Assembly (NCBI GenBank): GCA_945868305.1 | Contig: CAMBKU010000008.1 | Span: 1 to 54,060, forward strand | Length of the DNA: 54,060 nucleotides | Origin: an uncultured Lachnospiraceae bacterium | Lineage (GTDB): Bacteria > Bacillota > Clostridia > Lachnospirales > Lachnospiraceae | Direction of reading: 5' to 3' | Shown: piece by piece, positions 37,086 through 46,771 of the stretch | Layout: each line of letters begins with the position of its first letter | How positions within the stretch are numbered: the stretch's first letter is position 1 | Translations under genes and position numbers: made by a program | The notes under the pieces: generated by a model | Told to the model about the DNA's origin: nothing | Seen by the model: only the letters and a program-made list of their open reading frames with translations | The model's database searches: none

Positions 37086-38342
37086 TTAGGGAAGCTGTGT
37101 TCCCGGAAGGTTTCTCTCAAAAAATCCTGTCATCTTATAGGAAATTCCTTCCCTGTCCAAAACATTACAAAAAGCCTCAAAATATCCCTTATTACTTACA
37201 ACCTGATGGAAGCAAACAAAAAATTTTCCATTGATTGCATTAATTTCTACGTTTAAATGACCATTCGTTATAGAATATAACGACTTAATATAAGGTGCAA
37301 GGCTTCCCCAGTCAGATTTTCCTGCATAGCTTACATTATAGGTATCTTTTACTGCTCCGATAAATTTACCATTTTCCCTGCAGAATTCTCTCTTTTGTGC
37401 CAATGTAGGAAAGCTGTCAATTTTTTTATGATACTCCATCAGATTTCTTAAGTCATATCTCGCATTTTCAGGCTGAGACTGTAACATGACCATGCCCCTC
37501 GTAACTGTCCCAAGCATATCCGTTGGCCATTTCGCCATTTCGCGTGTATATTTCAAATGTAGTGTTCTGGTCAAATCTTTATAAGAATCCTGGCAGCCGA
37601 CCTGAGCCTGGAAATTATGCGCCATACCACAGGTAATAACCGGAATTTCTTTATCTAACAAAGAATTTAACGCTTGAAACATAAAAACAGAGACAATCGT
37701 TGCAGGACTTGAATCATTTTCTCTGACATAATCCATAAATTCCGACTGTTCAATCTCCATACAATAATATCCATTCCCGGAAACCTCAGGATTCTGCGCC
37801 GCCTCCCGGTAATCCTGTGACAGGAAATAACCCGAACCACCACTGTACTGCATAAATGGCTCTGCATTCTTAAGATCCTCCGGTTGTGGAAATGCCGTCT
37901 CTCCCGGTAACAACGCTGAATCCGGCAGTCGAATGCCTTCCGGGTCAAGAGATTCCCCATATTTTTCTGTAAGATACAGATACAGGACAGTTTTTATCCA
38001 CGGTACCATCCCACTTGCCCCGGCTATACTATGGCTCACATTGAAAAAAATGAATTTTCCCATATAGTCAATAGAGACCATGTGCCCATTCACTTCTTCT
38101 GAACCCAGTGAAAAATTTGGTTCTCTTGTTTTATATACGACAATCGGACGGTCATTTTGTTTCAATTCATACTTTTCATCACTTACAGTCACATAAACAG
38201 AAAAATAGGGATATCTTTTCACCGCAGTATTAGCCGCCTTTGACAGCAGTACACCATCTGCTTCCTCTTCTAATTCTATCCTTATTCTACAGTTATATGG
38301 ACGGTCATATAATAAATAACTTTCTGGTTGATAAGTTCTCAT
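37086..38342 (-). CDS. Condensation/alcohol-acyltransferase-fold protein B
   Basis: 418 aa, the same length and layout as its neighbour. Shared landmarks are AVKRYPYFSVYV near the start, the C-terminal GKSDWGSLAPYIK, and NAINGKFFVCFHQ. At the active-site position it reads SHSIAGASGM: the histidine is kept but the Asp of HxxxD is Gly. It may still be active, or may act with protein A as a pair. It lies 32 bases after the ABC exporter gene 38375-40147. AAGGGT precedes the ATG. Confidence 0.75.
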   Translation of the reverse strand: MRTYQPESYLLYDRPYNCRIRIELEEEADGVLLSKAANTAVKRYPYFSVYVTVSDEKYELKQNDRPIVVYKTREPNFSLGSEEVNGHMVSIDYMGKFIFFNVSHSIAGASGMVPWIKTVLYLYLTEKYGESLDPEGIRLPDSALLPGETAFPQPEDLKNAEPFMQYSGGSGYFLSQDYREAAQNPEVSGNGYYCMEIEQSEFMDYVRENDSSPATIVSVFMFQALNSLLDKEIPVITCGMAHNFQAQVGCQDSYKDLTRTLHLKYTREMAKWPTDMLGTVTRGMVMLQSQPENARYDLRNLMEYHKKIDSFPTLAQKREFCRENGKFIGAVKDTYNVSYAGKSDWGSLAPYIKSLYSITNGHLNVEINAINGKFFVCFHQVVSNKGYFEAFCNVLDREGISYKMTGFFERNLPGTQLP

Positions 38343-38374
38343 TTCTTTTACCCTTTTCTCTTATCCGGCTTATT

Positions 38375-40147
38375 TTACACAGTATCCGAAGCACTATTGT
38401 ACATTGACGCATACAATCCCTTTTTCGCAAGAAGTTCTTCATGGGAACCGACCTCTTTAATATCGCCATCCACCATGAAAATAATGGCATCCGCATTACG
38501 GATCGTAAACAACCTGTGGGCAATGATAAAACTGGTACGGTTCTCCATCATCTTTTCCATTGCCTGTGTAATAAGTAGCTCTGTCTTTGTATCCACCTGC
38601 GATGTTGCCTCATCCAGAATAAGAATCTGCGGATCGGCAAGTACAACTCTTGCAATTGCAATAAGCTGTTTCTCGCCTGCCGACAGAGCAGAGTTCTCTT
38701 CACTGATATGTGTGTCATATCCTTCCGGCAGTTTATTAATAAAGCTGTCGCACTGTACTGTTTTTGCAGCCTCAATAATTTCTTCTCTCGTTGCATCCGG
38801 TTTTCCATAGCCGATATTTTCGGCAATCGTTCCATCAAAAATCCACGTTTCCTGCAATACCATGCCAAATGCACTTCTCAAATTGTCTTTTGATAAATCT
38901 GCAATATTTTTCCCATCCAGATATATCCTGCCGCCATTGATATCATAAAAGCGCATAAGCAGATTGATAAGAGTAGTTTTTCCTGCTCCTGACGGACCTA
39001 CAACAGCCATCGTCATACCCGGTTTTGCAGTCAGTGATACATCCTGCATCAGTGTCTTCTCCGGTACATATCCAAACTTTACATGTTCAAAACGTACTTC
39101 TCCTTTAATTTCTTCAGGTACGATTTTATCAGCAGGTATCTCCTTTGCCATCTCTTCCTCGTCCAAAAATTCATAGATTCTCTCTAATGCAGAAATACCA
39201 TTCTGCAACATATTGAAAGAGTTCGCAAGAGAAGAAAGTGGCGAGCTTACCATATTTCCATAAATCAGGAAAGCCTGAAAACCGCCAAGTGTAAGTGTTC
39301 CCTTCACTAACATATATCCACCGACCACGCACAGAATAATATAAGAAATGTTGCTTGCAAACATACTGATAGGTAGCATAAAACCGGCGATAAATCTCGA
39401 CTTCACATAGGAATCGCAAACCTCCTGGTTAAGTTTATTGAATAAATCCGATTTTTCTTTTTCACATCCATAAGCCTTTACAACCATATGATTCGTAAAA
39501 GTATCCAGTACTGCTGCATTTAAGTCACCCATAGCTATCTGCTGTCTTTTAAACTCCTTTTTTGATTTTTTTGAGATAAAAGAAGTCATAATGAAACTAA
39601 GAGGAAGCGTAACAAGATAAATGACAGCAAGAAGCGGATTGGTCATGACCATCAAAATTACAACGCCAAATAATTGTACGAACTGCCCTATCATAGAAGG
39701 AACCGTTGACTCAATACTGTTTGAAAGTGTCATCATATCTGTCGTGATTCTCGAAAGGATGTCTCCAGCCGGATGTGTGTCCAGATACTGAAAAGTGAGT
39801 CTGTTTAACTTTTTCTGTGCCTTATTCCGAAGCTTTAAAATCAAATTTTGCGAGATTTTCACCATATTACGGTTTATCATACCGTCTGCACCATTACCTA
39901 CCAGGTACAAAATGAGTAAAATGACACACTGTTGCACCATAAAGCCGGCTTCAAAATTTCCTGTTTCCACACTTCTTGCCAAAAAATCCGTAATATTTCC
40001 GGCTAATTTTGGTGCATAGGAGATGCAGATTTTTGAAACAATAATAATGAGTACCGAAAAAAGCAATAGTGTTCTATTCTGCTCTATATCCGTTAAAACA
40101 CGTTTTAGCACAGGGGATTTTGCTTTTCTTTTTTTCTCGCCTGCCAT
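38375..40147 (-). CDS. ABC exporter half-transporter with consensus ATPase site
   Basis: 590 aa, transmembrane domain (about 25-310, six helices) followed by a nucleotide-binding domain. Walker A is GPSGAGKTTL (about 384-393), the Q-loop is in VLQETWIF, the signature is LSAGEKQ instead of LSGGQ, and Walker B with catalytic Glu is ILILDEATS. Its ATG follows directly on the stop of the other half-transporter (TAAATG), so they are translationally coupled and should form a heterodimer. It likely exports the product of the neighbouring biosynthetic genes. Confidence 0.93.
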   Translation of the reverse strand: MAGEKKRKAKSPVLKRVLTDIEQNRTLLLFSVLIIIVSKICISYAPKLAGNITDFLARSVETGNFEAGFMVQQCVILLILYLVGNGADGMINRNMVKISQNLILKLRNKAQKKLNRLTFQYLDTHPAGDILSRITTDMMTLSNSIESTVPSMIGQFVQLFGVVILMVMTNPLLAVIYLVTLPLSFIMTSFISKKSKKEFKRQQIAMGDLNAAVLDTFTNHMVVKAYGCEKEKSDLFNKLNQEVCDSYVKSRFIAGFMLPISMFASNISYIILCVVGGYMLVKGTLTLGGFQAFLIYGNMVSSPLSSLANSFNMLQNGISALERIYEFLDEEEMAKEIPADKIVPEEIKGEVRFEHVKFGYVPEKTLMQDVSLTAKPGMTMAVVGPSGAGKTTLINLLMRFYDINGGRIYLDGKNIADLSKDNLRSAFGMVLQETWIFDGTIAENIGYGKPDATREEIIEAAKTVQCDSFINKLPEGYDTHISEENSALSAGEKQLIAIARVVLADPQILILDEATSQVDTKTELLITQAMEKMMENRTSFIIAHRLFTIRNADAIIFMVDGDIKEVGSHEELLAKKGLYASMYNSASDTV

Positions 40148-41899
40148 TTACATTCCCTCCTTTTCTACATAACACTGTGTCTTGTAAATCTCCTGATACT
40201 CTTTGCAATTTTCAAGAAGTTCCTTATGGGTTCCCTTTCCGGCAATACGTCCCCTGTCAAGAACGATAATCTGATCCGCATCCACAATCGTACTGATTTT
40301 CTGAGCCACCATAAGCACTGTTTTTCCTTTAAGCATTTCCTTTATTTTCTTTCTTGCACTTGCCTCTGTTTTTGCATCAAGAGCAGAAAATGTATCATCA
40401 AAAATGTAAATAGCTGCGTCTTTTGCCAAAGTACGCGCCAGAGACAAACGTTGTCTCTGCCCACCTGACAGATTCATTCCTCCTTGTGACATTTCACTCT
40501 CCAGACCATTTGGAAGTTTTTCAAGAACCTGTGTAAACTCTGAAGCATCACATGCCGCTTCTACTCTCTCTTTTGAGCAAGCAGCATTGTAGGAAACAAT
40601 ATTGTTATACACCGTATCCTGGAAAATCATCGGTTTCTGAGTCGCATAGGAAATACGACTCCTAAGATAATCTACATCGTAATCCCGTATGCTCTTCCCA
40701 TCAATCAAAATCTCTCCAAAAGTCATTTCATAAAGTCTTAAGATAAGATTCATAATGGTTGTCTTTCCACTTCCAGTCGTTCCAATAATCGCCGTTGTTT
40801 TCCCAGACATTGCCGTAAAGCTAATATCAGCAATTACATCTGTTGCACCAGAATAACCAAAAATAACATGTTTAAATTCAACCTCTCCCTCTGTTATTCC
40901 ATTGGCACAAAGGACAGGCTCATACTTTGTCACGGTCTTTTGTTTTTCCTCCGGTTCATAATCAAGAAGTTCTTTGATACGTCTTCCTGAAACTGCAGCC
41001 TTCGGAATCATATTAATAAGGATAGGTACCGCAGCAAGACTTCCAATAAAATATGTAAGATATTGAAAAATAACAAGCAGATCACTAATGGACGCCATTC
41101 CTGCCTGCAATTGCTTTGAACCAATAAAATATATCACTACAACTGCCCAGTTCATAATAACAAGTGAAAGTGGTGCCAGAAAATTTATCTTTGAGTTTGC
41201 ATAAATGGATGCATTATATGCATCTTCATTGGCTCCTGCCAATTTTTTCTCTTCAAGTTCCTCATTTCTAAATGCGCGGACGGAACGAACACCGCTTAAT
41301 TTTTCTTTAACAAGCAGACTGATGCGGTCCACCTTACATTGAAGAGCCTCAAAAGCGTCGCTTGATTTTGCACCAAAATATACCAACAGAAAAATAGTAA
41401 AAATAAACGTCACAAAAAGTACGGAAAACAGTGTCACATTTACTCTGAATACTAAAATCATAATACAAACAATCAAAATCGGAAGCATCAGGCATGAACG
41501 CAGGAAATTAATCAGCAGAATCTGAATCTGCACACAATCAGCACTTGTTCTTGTCATCAAAGTTGATATTCCAAACTCATTATATTCCTGAGCTGAGAAT
41601 GAAAGGACCTTATGAAAACAGTCATTTCGAAGAGCCGTGGTAACTCCTGCTACAATTTTTGCACTAAGATACGAGGTTGCTACCGTACAGACTCCTGCTA
41701 ACAGTGTAAAAACAAGCATCCTGATTCCGGCATGCAGAATATAGTCAAAATTTCCCTCAACAACGCCAAAGTCAATTATTCTTTGCATTTCACCGATAAT
41801 TAAGAAGGTCTGTATTACCATTTGTGCAGCAACTATGGCAATGTTCCCTATAATCTCGCCTATATATTTTTTTAGATAACGTTTCAGTATACTAATCAC
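40148..41899 (-). CDS. ABC exporter half-transporter with degenerate ATPase site
   Basis: 583 aa starting at GTG, with GGAGGG five bases upstream. A six-helix membrane domain (about 15-300) precedes the ATP-binding domain: Walker A GTTGSGKTT, signature LSGGQRQRLSLARTL, Walker B IYIFDDTFSALD. The catalytic Glu after Walker B is Asp, as in the non-hydrolytic site of heterodimeric exporters. It should pair with the product of 38375-40147. CapA lies 12 bases upstream. Confidence 0.93.
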   Translation of the reverse strand: MISILKRYLKKYIGEIIGNIAIVAAQMVIQTFLIIGEMQRIIDFGVVEGNFDYILHAGIRMLVFTLLAGVCTVATSYLSAKIVAGVTTALRNDCFHKVLSFSAQEYNEFGISTLMTRTSADCVQIQILLINFLRSCLMLPILIVCIMILVFRVNVTLFSVLFVTFIFTIFLLVYFGAKSSDAFEALQCKVDRISLLVKEKLSGVRSVRAFRNEELEEKKLAGANEDAYNASIYANSKINFLAPLSLVIMNWAVVVIYFIGSKQLQAGMASISDLLVIFQYLTYFIGSLAAVPILINMIPKAAVSGRRIKELLDYEPEEKQKTVTKYEPVLCANGITEGEVEFKHVIFGYSGATDVIADISFTAMSGKTTAIIGTTGSGKTTIMNLILRLYEMTFGEILIDGKSIRDYDVDYLRSRISYATQKPMIFQDTVYNNIVSYNAACSKERVEAACDASEFTQVLEKLPNGLESEMSQGGMNLSGGQRQRLSLARTLAKDAAIYIFDDTFSALDAKTEASARKKIKEMLKGKTVLMVAQKISTIVDADQIIVLDRGRIAGKGTHKELLENCKEYQEIYKTQCYVEKEGM

Positions 41900-41911
41900 T
41901 TTATCCCTCCA

Positions 41912-43048
41912 TTATTCCTTGATGTTTATTCCTTTTCTAGCATTAGCGACTCCTCTCAAATTAGACAATGTCACATCCAGCGGTTTTTTAAACTCACTTT
42001 CCTCCATCGCCTTTCCTGTCATAATTTTTTTAAACAAATCTGTCAAATATTTACAATTTACAGGCACACCATACTGCCTCTCAACAATTCGGAATATTTT
42101 ATTCTCTGAGGCAAGTTCATCGTTATAATCCTTTAAAAAATAGGTTGTAAAATACGAAAATTTCTGATCTGTATGTGTGACTAAAGGAACAATTTCGGCT
42201 TTTTTGACAACTACCTGATCTGCTGTTTTTTCAAGCAGAATTTCTGCCATACCGCCAAGCATTGTTCCCTGTTTTACCTGACAGGAAATATAATTTCCAA
42301 GCGAATAAATACATGGCACATTCCTCCCGTCAGTTGTTTGGATTACTTCTTTTGGCTGTATTACATGAGGATGCGTTCCGATAATCAGATTGGCACCGCA
42401 CTCAGCAAAGAATTTTGCCCACTTTTTCTGTGACCGGATTGGCTCATATAAATATTCACATCCCCAATGAGGCATCACCAGAACAAAATCCGCTTTTCTT
42501 TTTGCTTCTTTTATCTGCTCACGTATCATTTTCTTACGGTTCTTTTTCATAACATCTATACAATACGGGGCATCGGAAGGAATTCTTTTAAAATTCAACT
42601 TTTCTGTATAATTTAAAATAGCAATCCGGATTCCGTTCCTTGTCACAACGCGAATCTTTTTCTGGTCTTCTCTGCTGTCATGGATTCCTGTAACGGTAAT
42701 GTCCGGATATTTTGTTCTCCAGAACTTAACTGTAGACTGCAGTACAGCATTTCCTTTATCCAATGTATGATTGGAAGCATGCGTGACAACCGAAAAACCG
42801 GCTGCTGCCACTGCATCTCCCACCTCCTTGGGACTCCCGAAGGCCGGAAACGAACTGACCATTGAGTGCTGTGGAACAAGCATGGTCTCCTGATTTATGA
42901 TTGCAATATCTGCTCCTTTGATTTCATCTGTAATATGAGCAAACATGCCATCGAAACAGTATTTTCCTTCTTCACTTCCTGCTGCTTTATACAGCTCCTT
43001 ATGTATCAGGTTATCCCCAAAAGCAATCATTCTGACTGTCTGTGCCAT
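41912..43048 (-). CDS. CapA-family (PGA_cap, metallophosphatase-fold) protein
   Basis: 378 aa. The metal-binding motifs of the family are visible: IAFGDNLIH, INQETM, THASNHTLD, VMPHWGCEYLYEP, IIGTHPHVIQPKEV and YSLGNYI. CapA proteins take part in poly-gamma-glutamate export or synthesis and belong to the calcineurin-like phosphoesterases. Unlike CapA itself, it starts straight into the domain, with no signal peptide or membrane helix, so it should be cytoplasmic. It lies 13 bases after a GH3 gene and 12 before an ABC exporter gene, suggesting work on an amide- or phosphate-bearing intermediate. AGAGGTG precedes the ATG. Confidence 0.85.
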   Translation of the reverse strand: MAQTVRMIAFGDNLIHKELYKAAGSEEGKYCFDGMFAHITDEIKGADIAIINQETMLVPQHSMVSSFPAFGSPKEVGDAVAAAGFSVVTHASNHTLDKGNAVLQSTVKFWRTKYPDITVTGIHDSREDQKKIRVVTRNGIRIAILNYTEKLNFKRIPSDAPYCIDVMKKNRKKMIREQIKEAKRKADFVLVMPHWGCEYLYEPIRSQKKWAKFFAECGANLIIGTHPHVIQPKEVIQTTDGRNVPCIYSLGNYISCQVKQGTMLGGMAEILLEKTADQVVVKKAEIVPLVTHTDQKFSYFTTYFLKDYNDELASENKIFRIVERQYGVPVNCKYLTDLFKKIMTGKAMEESEFKKPLDVTLSNLRGVANARKGINIKE

Positions 43049-43061
43049 TTTTTCACCTCTT

Positions 43062-44636
43062 TCACCAGCTTATAAATACAGGAAGTTTTGTCTGATTTAC
43101 TGTTTTTCCATTCTTCAGGCTTCTGCTAAATAAAGAATCTCTGTATCCTTCTTCTTTATACTCAACTCCTGATAACGAAATCCCGAATTTTTCAAGTTCC
43201 CGGTGCACAAATGTTTCAAACTCTTTCCTGTCAAAATCCTGAATCGGCTCTACAAACAGCAACAAACCTTTATCTTCTGCCTTTCCCTGAAACAAACGGA
43301 TTCTTATGGAATGCTGCGTTTCATAAGCTTCTATGATGTCTGTCAGGTCAGAAGCGTAGAGTGTCTTGCCGCCAATAACTACCTTATCTCCACTCTTGCA
43401 GATAAATTCTATATTTCTGGAACCATCCGGATTTATGGTAAGCTTGACAATATCATGGATATTATATCGGTAAAATCCGGAATACGAAGTCATAACAAGC
43501 TCATATTTTTCACCGTCACGTGTATCCTTAAGAAGAACCGGATCTTTTTGCCCTATCGGAAGAAATTCATAAAAATAACCGAAAGTCGTTAATAATCCGC
43601 CTGCCTGATCCGGATGCATCGGAATATTGTATTTTCCTTCACTGGCACCATAACCCCAGTCGAAATACATGGTCTTTTCAGGGAAAATAGGCTTAACCTC
43701 CTGTAAAGTCCTTCCTACGCTTGCGGAAAGCCAACAACCAACGAAATCAAACTCCGGCCAGATATCAGAAATGCCAAGCTTTCCTTTTTCTTTATAAATG
43801 GTTTCAAGCCAATCTGCCCTGGCAGGATTTGGCTTCCATGTTTTTAATAATTCTGTTTCCAGATTCCGGGGAATTTCAATTGAAAAACTTCCTGTACGAA
43901 TATCATTTAAATATCGTTCCGGTTCTTTATTCAAATTCTTGAACAGAACATTTACATGGGCGACATTATTGCAAAACAGAGCACTGACATTCTCACATGA
44001 AATTCCATATAACAATGTCAAATAATCTATAGCTTCCGTACCAAGGTTAGAAGTAGATATTACAGCAGAAGGAAGCGGCATTTTGCCCGCCATTCCTTTC
44101 TCTGAGCCTCCACTCTTAGTGGACTGCCCTGATGCAGAACCAACCGGAATTCCACCTTCTGTTGTTCCATAAACTGCAGAATTCATAATTGCGAACACTT
44201 TATAATCCGGATTTGCAATCTTTGGATAGGCTTTCCCAATTTCGAACATTCTGACATTGCTGACAATCTTTTTCACAAGACCGCCTTTTTGGCTTTCCGG
44301 AATATATTTAGACGTTCCGGTGGTTCCGGATGTATTTAAAAATACAGCCGGTTTACCGGGAAAAAGAATATTTTCCTCTCCCCTTTTCATTCTCTCAATC
44401 ATATCATAATAATCAGCAAATTCCGTAATCGGTACATTCTTCTGAAATTCCTCCACTGAATGTATATCTGAAAAATGATATTTTCTACCATACTCACTGT
44501 CCTTGGCAAAGTTAAGGATGTCCATAAGGACAGTATTCTGCGATTCTTCGATATGGCTTGCTTCTTCCTGTATGCGAGCCGATAATTCCTGCAGATCCAT
44601 CTTCTCAAATTCTTCCAAAAGACCTGTTTTCTCCAT
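43062..44636 (-). CDS. GH3-family acyl-adenylate/amide synthetase, copy 1
   Basis: 524 aa. The nucleotide-binding motif I is FLNTSGTTGTSKYIP (about 100-114); motif II is in DWGYGASEGKYNIP; motif III is SYSGFYRYNIHDIVK. GH3 enzymes of the ANL-like superfamily adenylate a carboxylic acid and join it to an amino acid; plant members conjugate auxin and jasmonate. The bacterial substrate is unknown. A second GH3 gene ends 22 bases upstream. GGAGGG precedes the ATG. Confidence 0.87.
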   Translation of the reverse strand: MEKTGLLEEFEKMDLQELSARIQEEASHIEESQNTVLMDILNFAKDSEYGRKYHFSDIHSVEEFQKNVPITEFADYYDMIERMKRGEENILFPGKPAVFLNTSGTTGTSKYIPESQKGGLVKKIVSNVRMFEIGKAYPKIANPDYKVFAIMNSAVYGTTEGGIPVGSASGQSTKSGGSEKGMAGKMPLPSAVISTSNLGTEAIDYLTLLYGISCENVSALFCNNVAHVNVLFKNLNKEPERYLNDIRTGSFSIEIPRNLETELLKTWKPNPARADWLETIYKEKGKLGISDIWPEFDFVGCWLSASVGRTLQEVKPIFPEKTMYFDWGYGASEGKYNIPMHPDQAGGLLTTFGYFYEFLPIGQKDPVLLKDTRDGEKYELVMTSYSGFYRYNIHDIVKLTINPDGSRNIEFICKSGDKVVIGGKTLYASDLTDIIEAYETQHSIRIRLFQGKAEDKGLLLFVEPIQDFDRKEFETFVHRELEKFGISLSGVEYKEEGYRDSLFSRSLKNGKTVNQTKLPVFISW

Positions 44637-44658
44637 ATATACCCTCCATTACATCTCT

Positions 44659-46383
44659 CTATTTAACAACCTCTACACTGTAATCTGTAAGTCCAAAGAA
44701 AAATTTACGCTGCATTTCATTGTTTATGACACGCACTGGTTTTAGCTGACCGGAAGCTACTCCTTTGCTGAGCATCAGGTCACGGTACAACATATAGGTA
44801 TCCGGTTCAAGAATATTTAATTTTGTTGCACCGCATATTCCTCTTTTAACCTTATCACCCATGGACGGATTGGCCGCCGCCAGATTCTGTTCCAGCACAT
44901 ATCGTATTTCCTTAGGTCTGACATCAGACGGAAGATTGTCAATCTCCATGAAATAAAGATATCTTACCGGAGAAGCATCCAGATCCGGATACATGGAAAA
45001 ATCAATTAAATCAAATCCCAGTTCTTTTGCCGTATTTTCTGCTGCTACCCTAAGTGCAACCTCTGTTGTCTTTTCTCCCATGATGCTTACATTCTGGTCA
45101 ATGCGGAACAAAAATTCTATGGTCGGTGTATCATTATATTTTCCTGCCACATGAATGGCATCACGCATACGATAACGGTAAAATCCGGAGCAGTTTGTAA
45201 TAAGTATCTCATAATCTTTTCCCACTTCCAGCTTGTCCATAGTCACAATCTGTGAGAAATCTTCTCCGGCATCAAGCGGCAGAAATTCATAAAATACACT
45301 ATCCGGTACCAGCACTGCATCATCACGATCCAAATCATATGGAACTGAGAAAAGTCCTTCTGATGCTGTAAGCCCCATTCTCAGCTGCTTAATACTGTCT
45401 CCTGTGTACTTCTCACTGATTTTCTCTGCATAAGTCTTAAAACCACCTGTTCCAACTCCCATGATATAACGCATATTCGGCCAGACTTTCGGGACAAACG
45501 GTTCATCGAATCCCTGTTCAAATATTTCCCGCAGTTCTTTCGCACGCTCAGGCTGAGGTTCTATCTTTGCAAGCAGGCTCTTTCTTACATCACTTGACAT
45601 TTTAATTGAAGGGTCTATCGTTCCCGTCTCAATATCATTAACAAGAATCTCCCAGTTTTTCTCAATATATCTAATAAGTTCCAAAAAGAAACTAAAGAAA
45701 GAAGCTCCTGCACTCGTTATATTTTTATCCATTAATCCAAATCTCGCATGCAGATATCTGGTATTGGTATCCGGCTCAGGATAAGCCGCCTCATCAGGTG
45801 AAGTAAAAAACATAGGCAGATAATCCCGATACTGCAAAGAAAGTTTTACAGATAAAGCCCCATAGCTTGCCCCACATTTTAAAGAGCCAACGTGTGCTGC
45901 CGATTCCGTTAAAGACATACTTCTTCCGTCAAACCATGTATCACCAAGTTTTTCTTCCAGTAACCCATATATGTATTTTGTAAGATAACGATTCGAAATT
46001 TCAATGGAGTTATCTGACATTGGAAGACGTTTCGGATTTCCCATTGTTCCTGAAGATTTATTATAGTGGTTAATCGGATACGCACAGATGAGATTTTCCT
46101 CTGATTCTTCTGTCATTCGCCAAATGTACTCCGAATAATCGTCATACATGGAAACGGGCACTTTTTTCTGAAATTCTTCAACTGAATGAATATTGGCAAA
46201 ATCACATTTTTTTCCATACTCTGTGCATTTGTTATCTTCCAGAATATGCATCAATAATTCTGTATTATATTTCATAGGGTCTTTTGTCATTTTGTTCAAA
46301 TTCTCTAAAACTGTTTTACCCTGTACTGCTTTTTGGTAATTTCCCTGTCCTGCCGGTGACAGTTTTTCTAAATCAAGGCTCAT
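44659..46383 (-). CDS. GH3-family acyl-adenylate/amide synthetase, copy 2
   Basis: 574 aa. Motif I is NKSSGTMGNPKRLP (about 109-121), motif II is LTASEGLFSVPYD, motif III is NCSGFYRYRMRDAIHV. It is somewhat longer than copy 1 and clearly diverged, so the two probably act on different acids or amines. It starts 15 bases after the STAS gene; GGGAGGT precedes the ATG. With copy 1, CapA, two condensation-fold proteins and the exporter, it suggests biosynthesis of a small acyl-amide compound. Confidence 0.87.
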   Translation of the reverse strand: MSLDLEKLSPAGQGNYQKAVQGKTVLENLNKMTKDPMKYNTELLMHILEDNKCTEYGKKCDFANIHSVEEFQKKVPVSMYDDYSEYIWRMTEESEENLICAYPINHYNKSSGTMGNPKRLPMSDNSIEISNRYLTKYIYGLLEEKLGDTWFDGRSMSLTESAAHVGSLKCGASYGALSVKLSLQYRDYLPMFFTSPDEAAYPEPDTNTRYLHARFGLMDKNITSAGASFFSFFLELIRYIEKNWEILVNDIETGTIDPSIKMSSDVRKSLLAKIEPQPERAKELREIFEQGFDEPFVPKVWPNMRYIMGVGTGGFKTYAEKISEKYTGDSIKQLRMGLTASEGLFSVPYDLDRDDAVLVPDSVFYEFLPLDAGEDFSQIVTMDKLEVGKDYEILITNCSGFYRYRMRDAIHVAGKYNDTPTIEFLFRIDQNVSIMGEKTTEVALRVAAENTAKELGFDLIDFSMYPDLDASPVRYLYFMEIDNLPSDVRPKEIRYVLEQNLAAANPSMGDKVKRGICGATKLNILEPDTYMLYRDLMLSKGVASGQLKPVRVINNEMQRKFFFGLTDYSVEVVK

Positions 46384-46398
46384 TGAATACCTCCCACA

Positions 46399-46701
46399 TC
46401 ACTTTTCTATCGTCAGAATATCACAAAAACCAGTTGCCTCAAAAATTTCCATAATAAGGTCATTTGCATTCCGTATTACCATACTGCCCTTTTGACTATT
46501 CATCTTTTTCTGAAACACCAAAAGGGATCTGAGCCCACTGCTGGAAATATATCTCAATTTTTCAAAATCAAACACAAGGCTTTCTGCATTTTCCAGGCAT
46601 TCTCCCAGGGTGCTTTCCAGTTCAGGTGAGGTATTTGTATCTAAACGTCCCTCTAATTCCACTAACAGCTTGCCATCTTCTTTTTTCATATCAATTTTCA
46701 T
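46399..46701 (-). CDS. STAS-domain antagonist, second module
   Basis: 100 aa from the ATG at 46701, chosen because AAGGAG lies in range and the longer reading adds a region without a site. It is an RsbV/SpoIIAA-like STAS domain with the phospho-serine motif YISSSGLRSLLV and the C-terminal FEATGFCDILTI. It should be phosphorylated by the kinase of 46772-47179 and reset by the phosphatase of 47342-49000. The adjacent gene downstream is a GH3 synthetase, not a sigma factor. Confidence 0.9.
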   Translation of the reverse strand: MKIDMKKEDGKLLVELEGRLDTNTSPELESTLGECLENAESLVFDFEKLRYISSSGLRSLLVFQKKMNSQKGSMVIRNANDLIMEIFEATGFCDILTIEK

Positions 46702-46771
46702 ATAATTTTTCTCCTTTTTTACTTTATTTGAAAAACCCATCTTATTAAGCTCTTTTTAATCATGGTAACAG

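Noticed and set aside
35797-38342. Classical NRPS condensation domains
   Set aside because: The proteins are stand-alone, one lacks the Asp of the active site, and no carrier or adenylation domain is encoded nearby.
38328-38810. Plus-strand open frame opposite the ABC exporter gene
   Set aside because: It mirrors the Walker B and signature region of the transporter and has no start signals.
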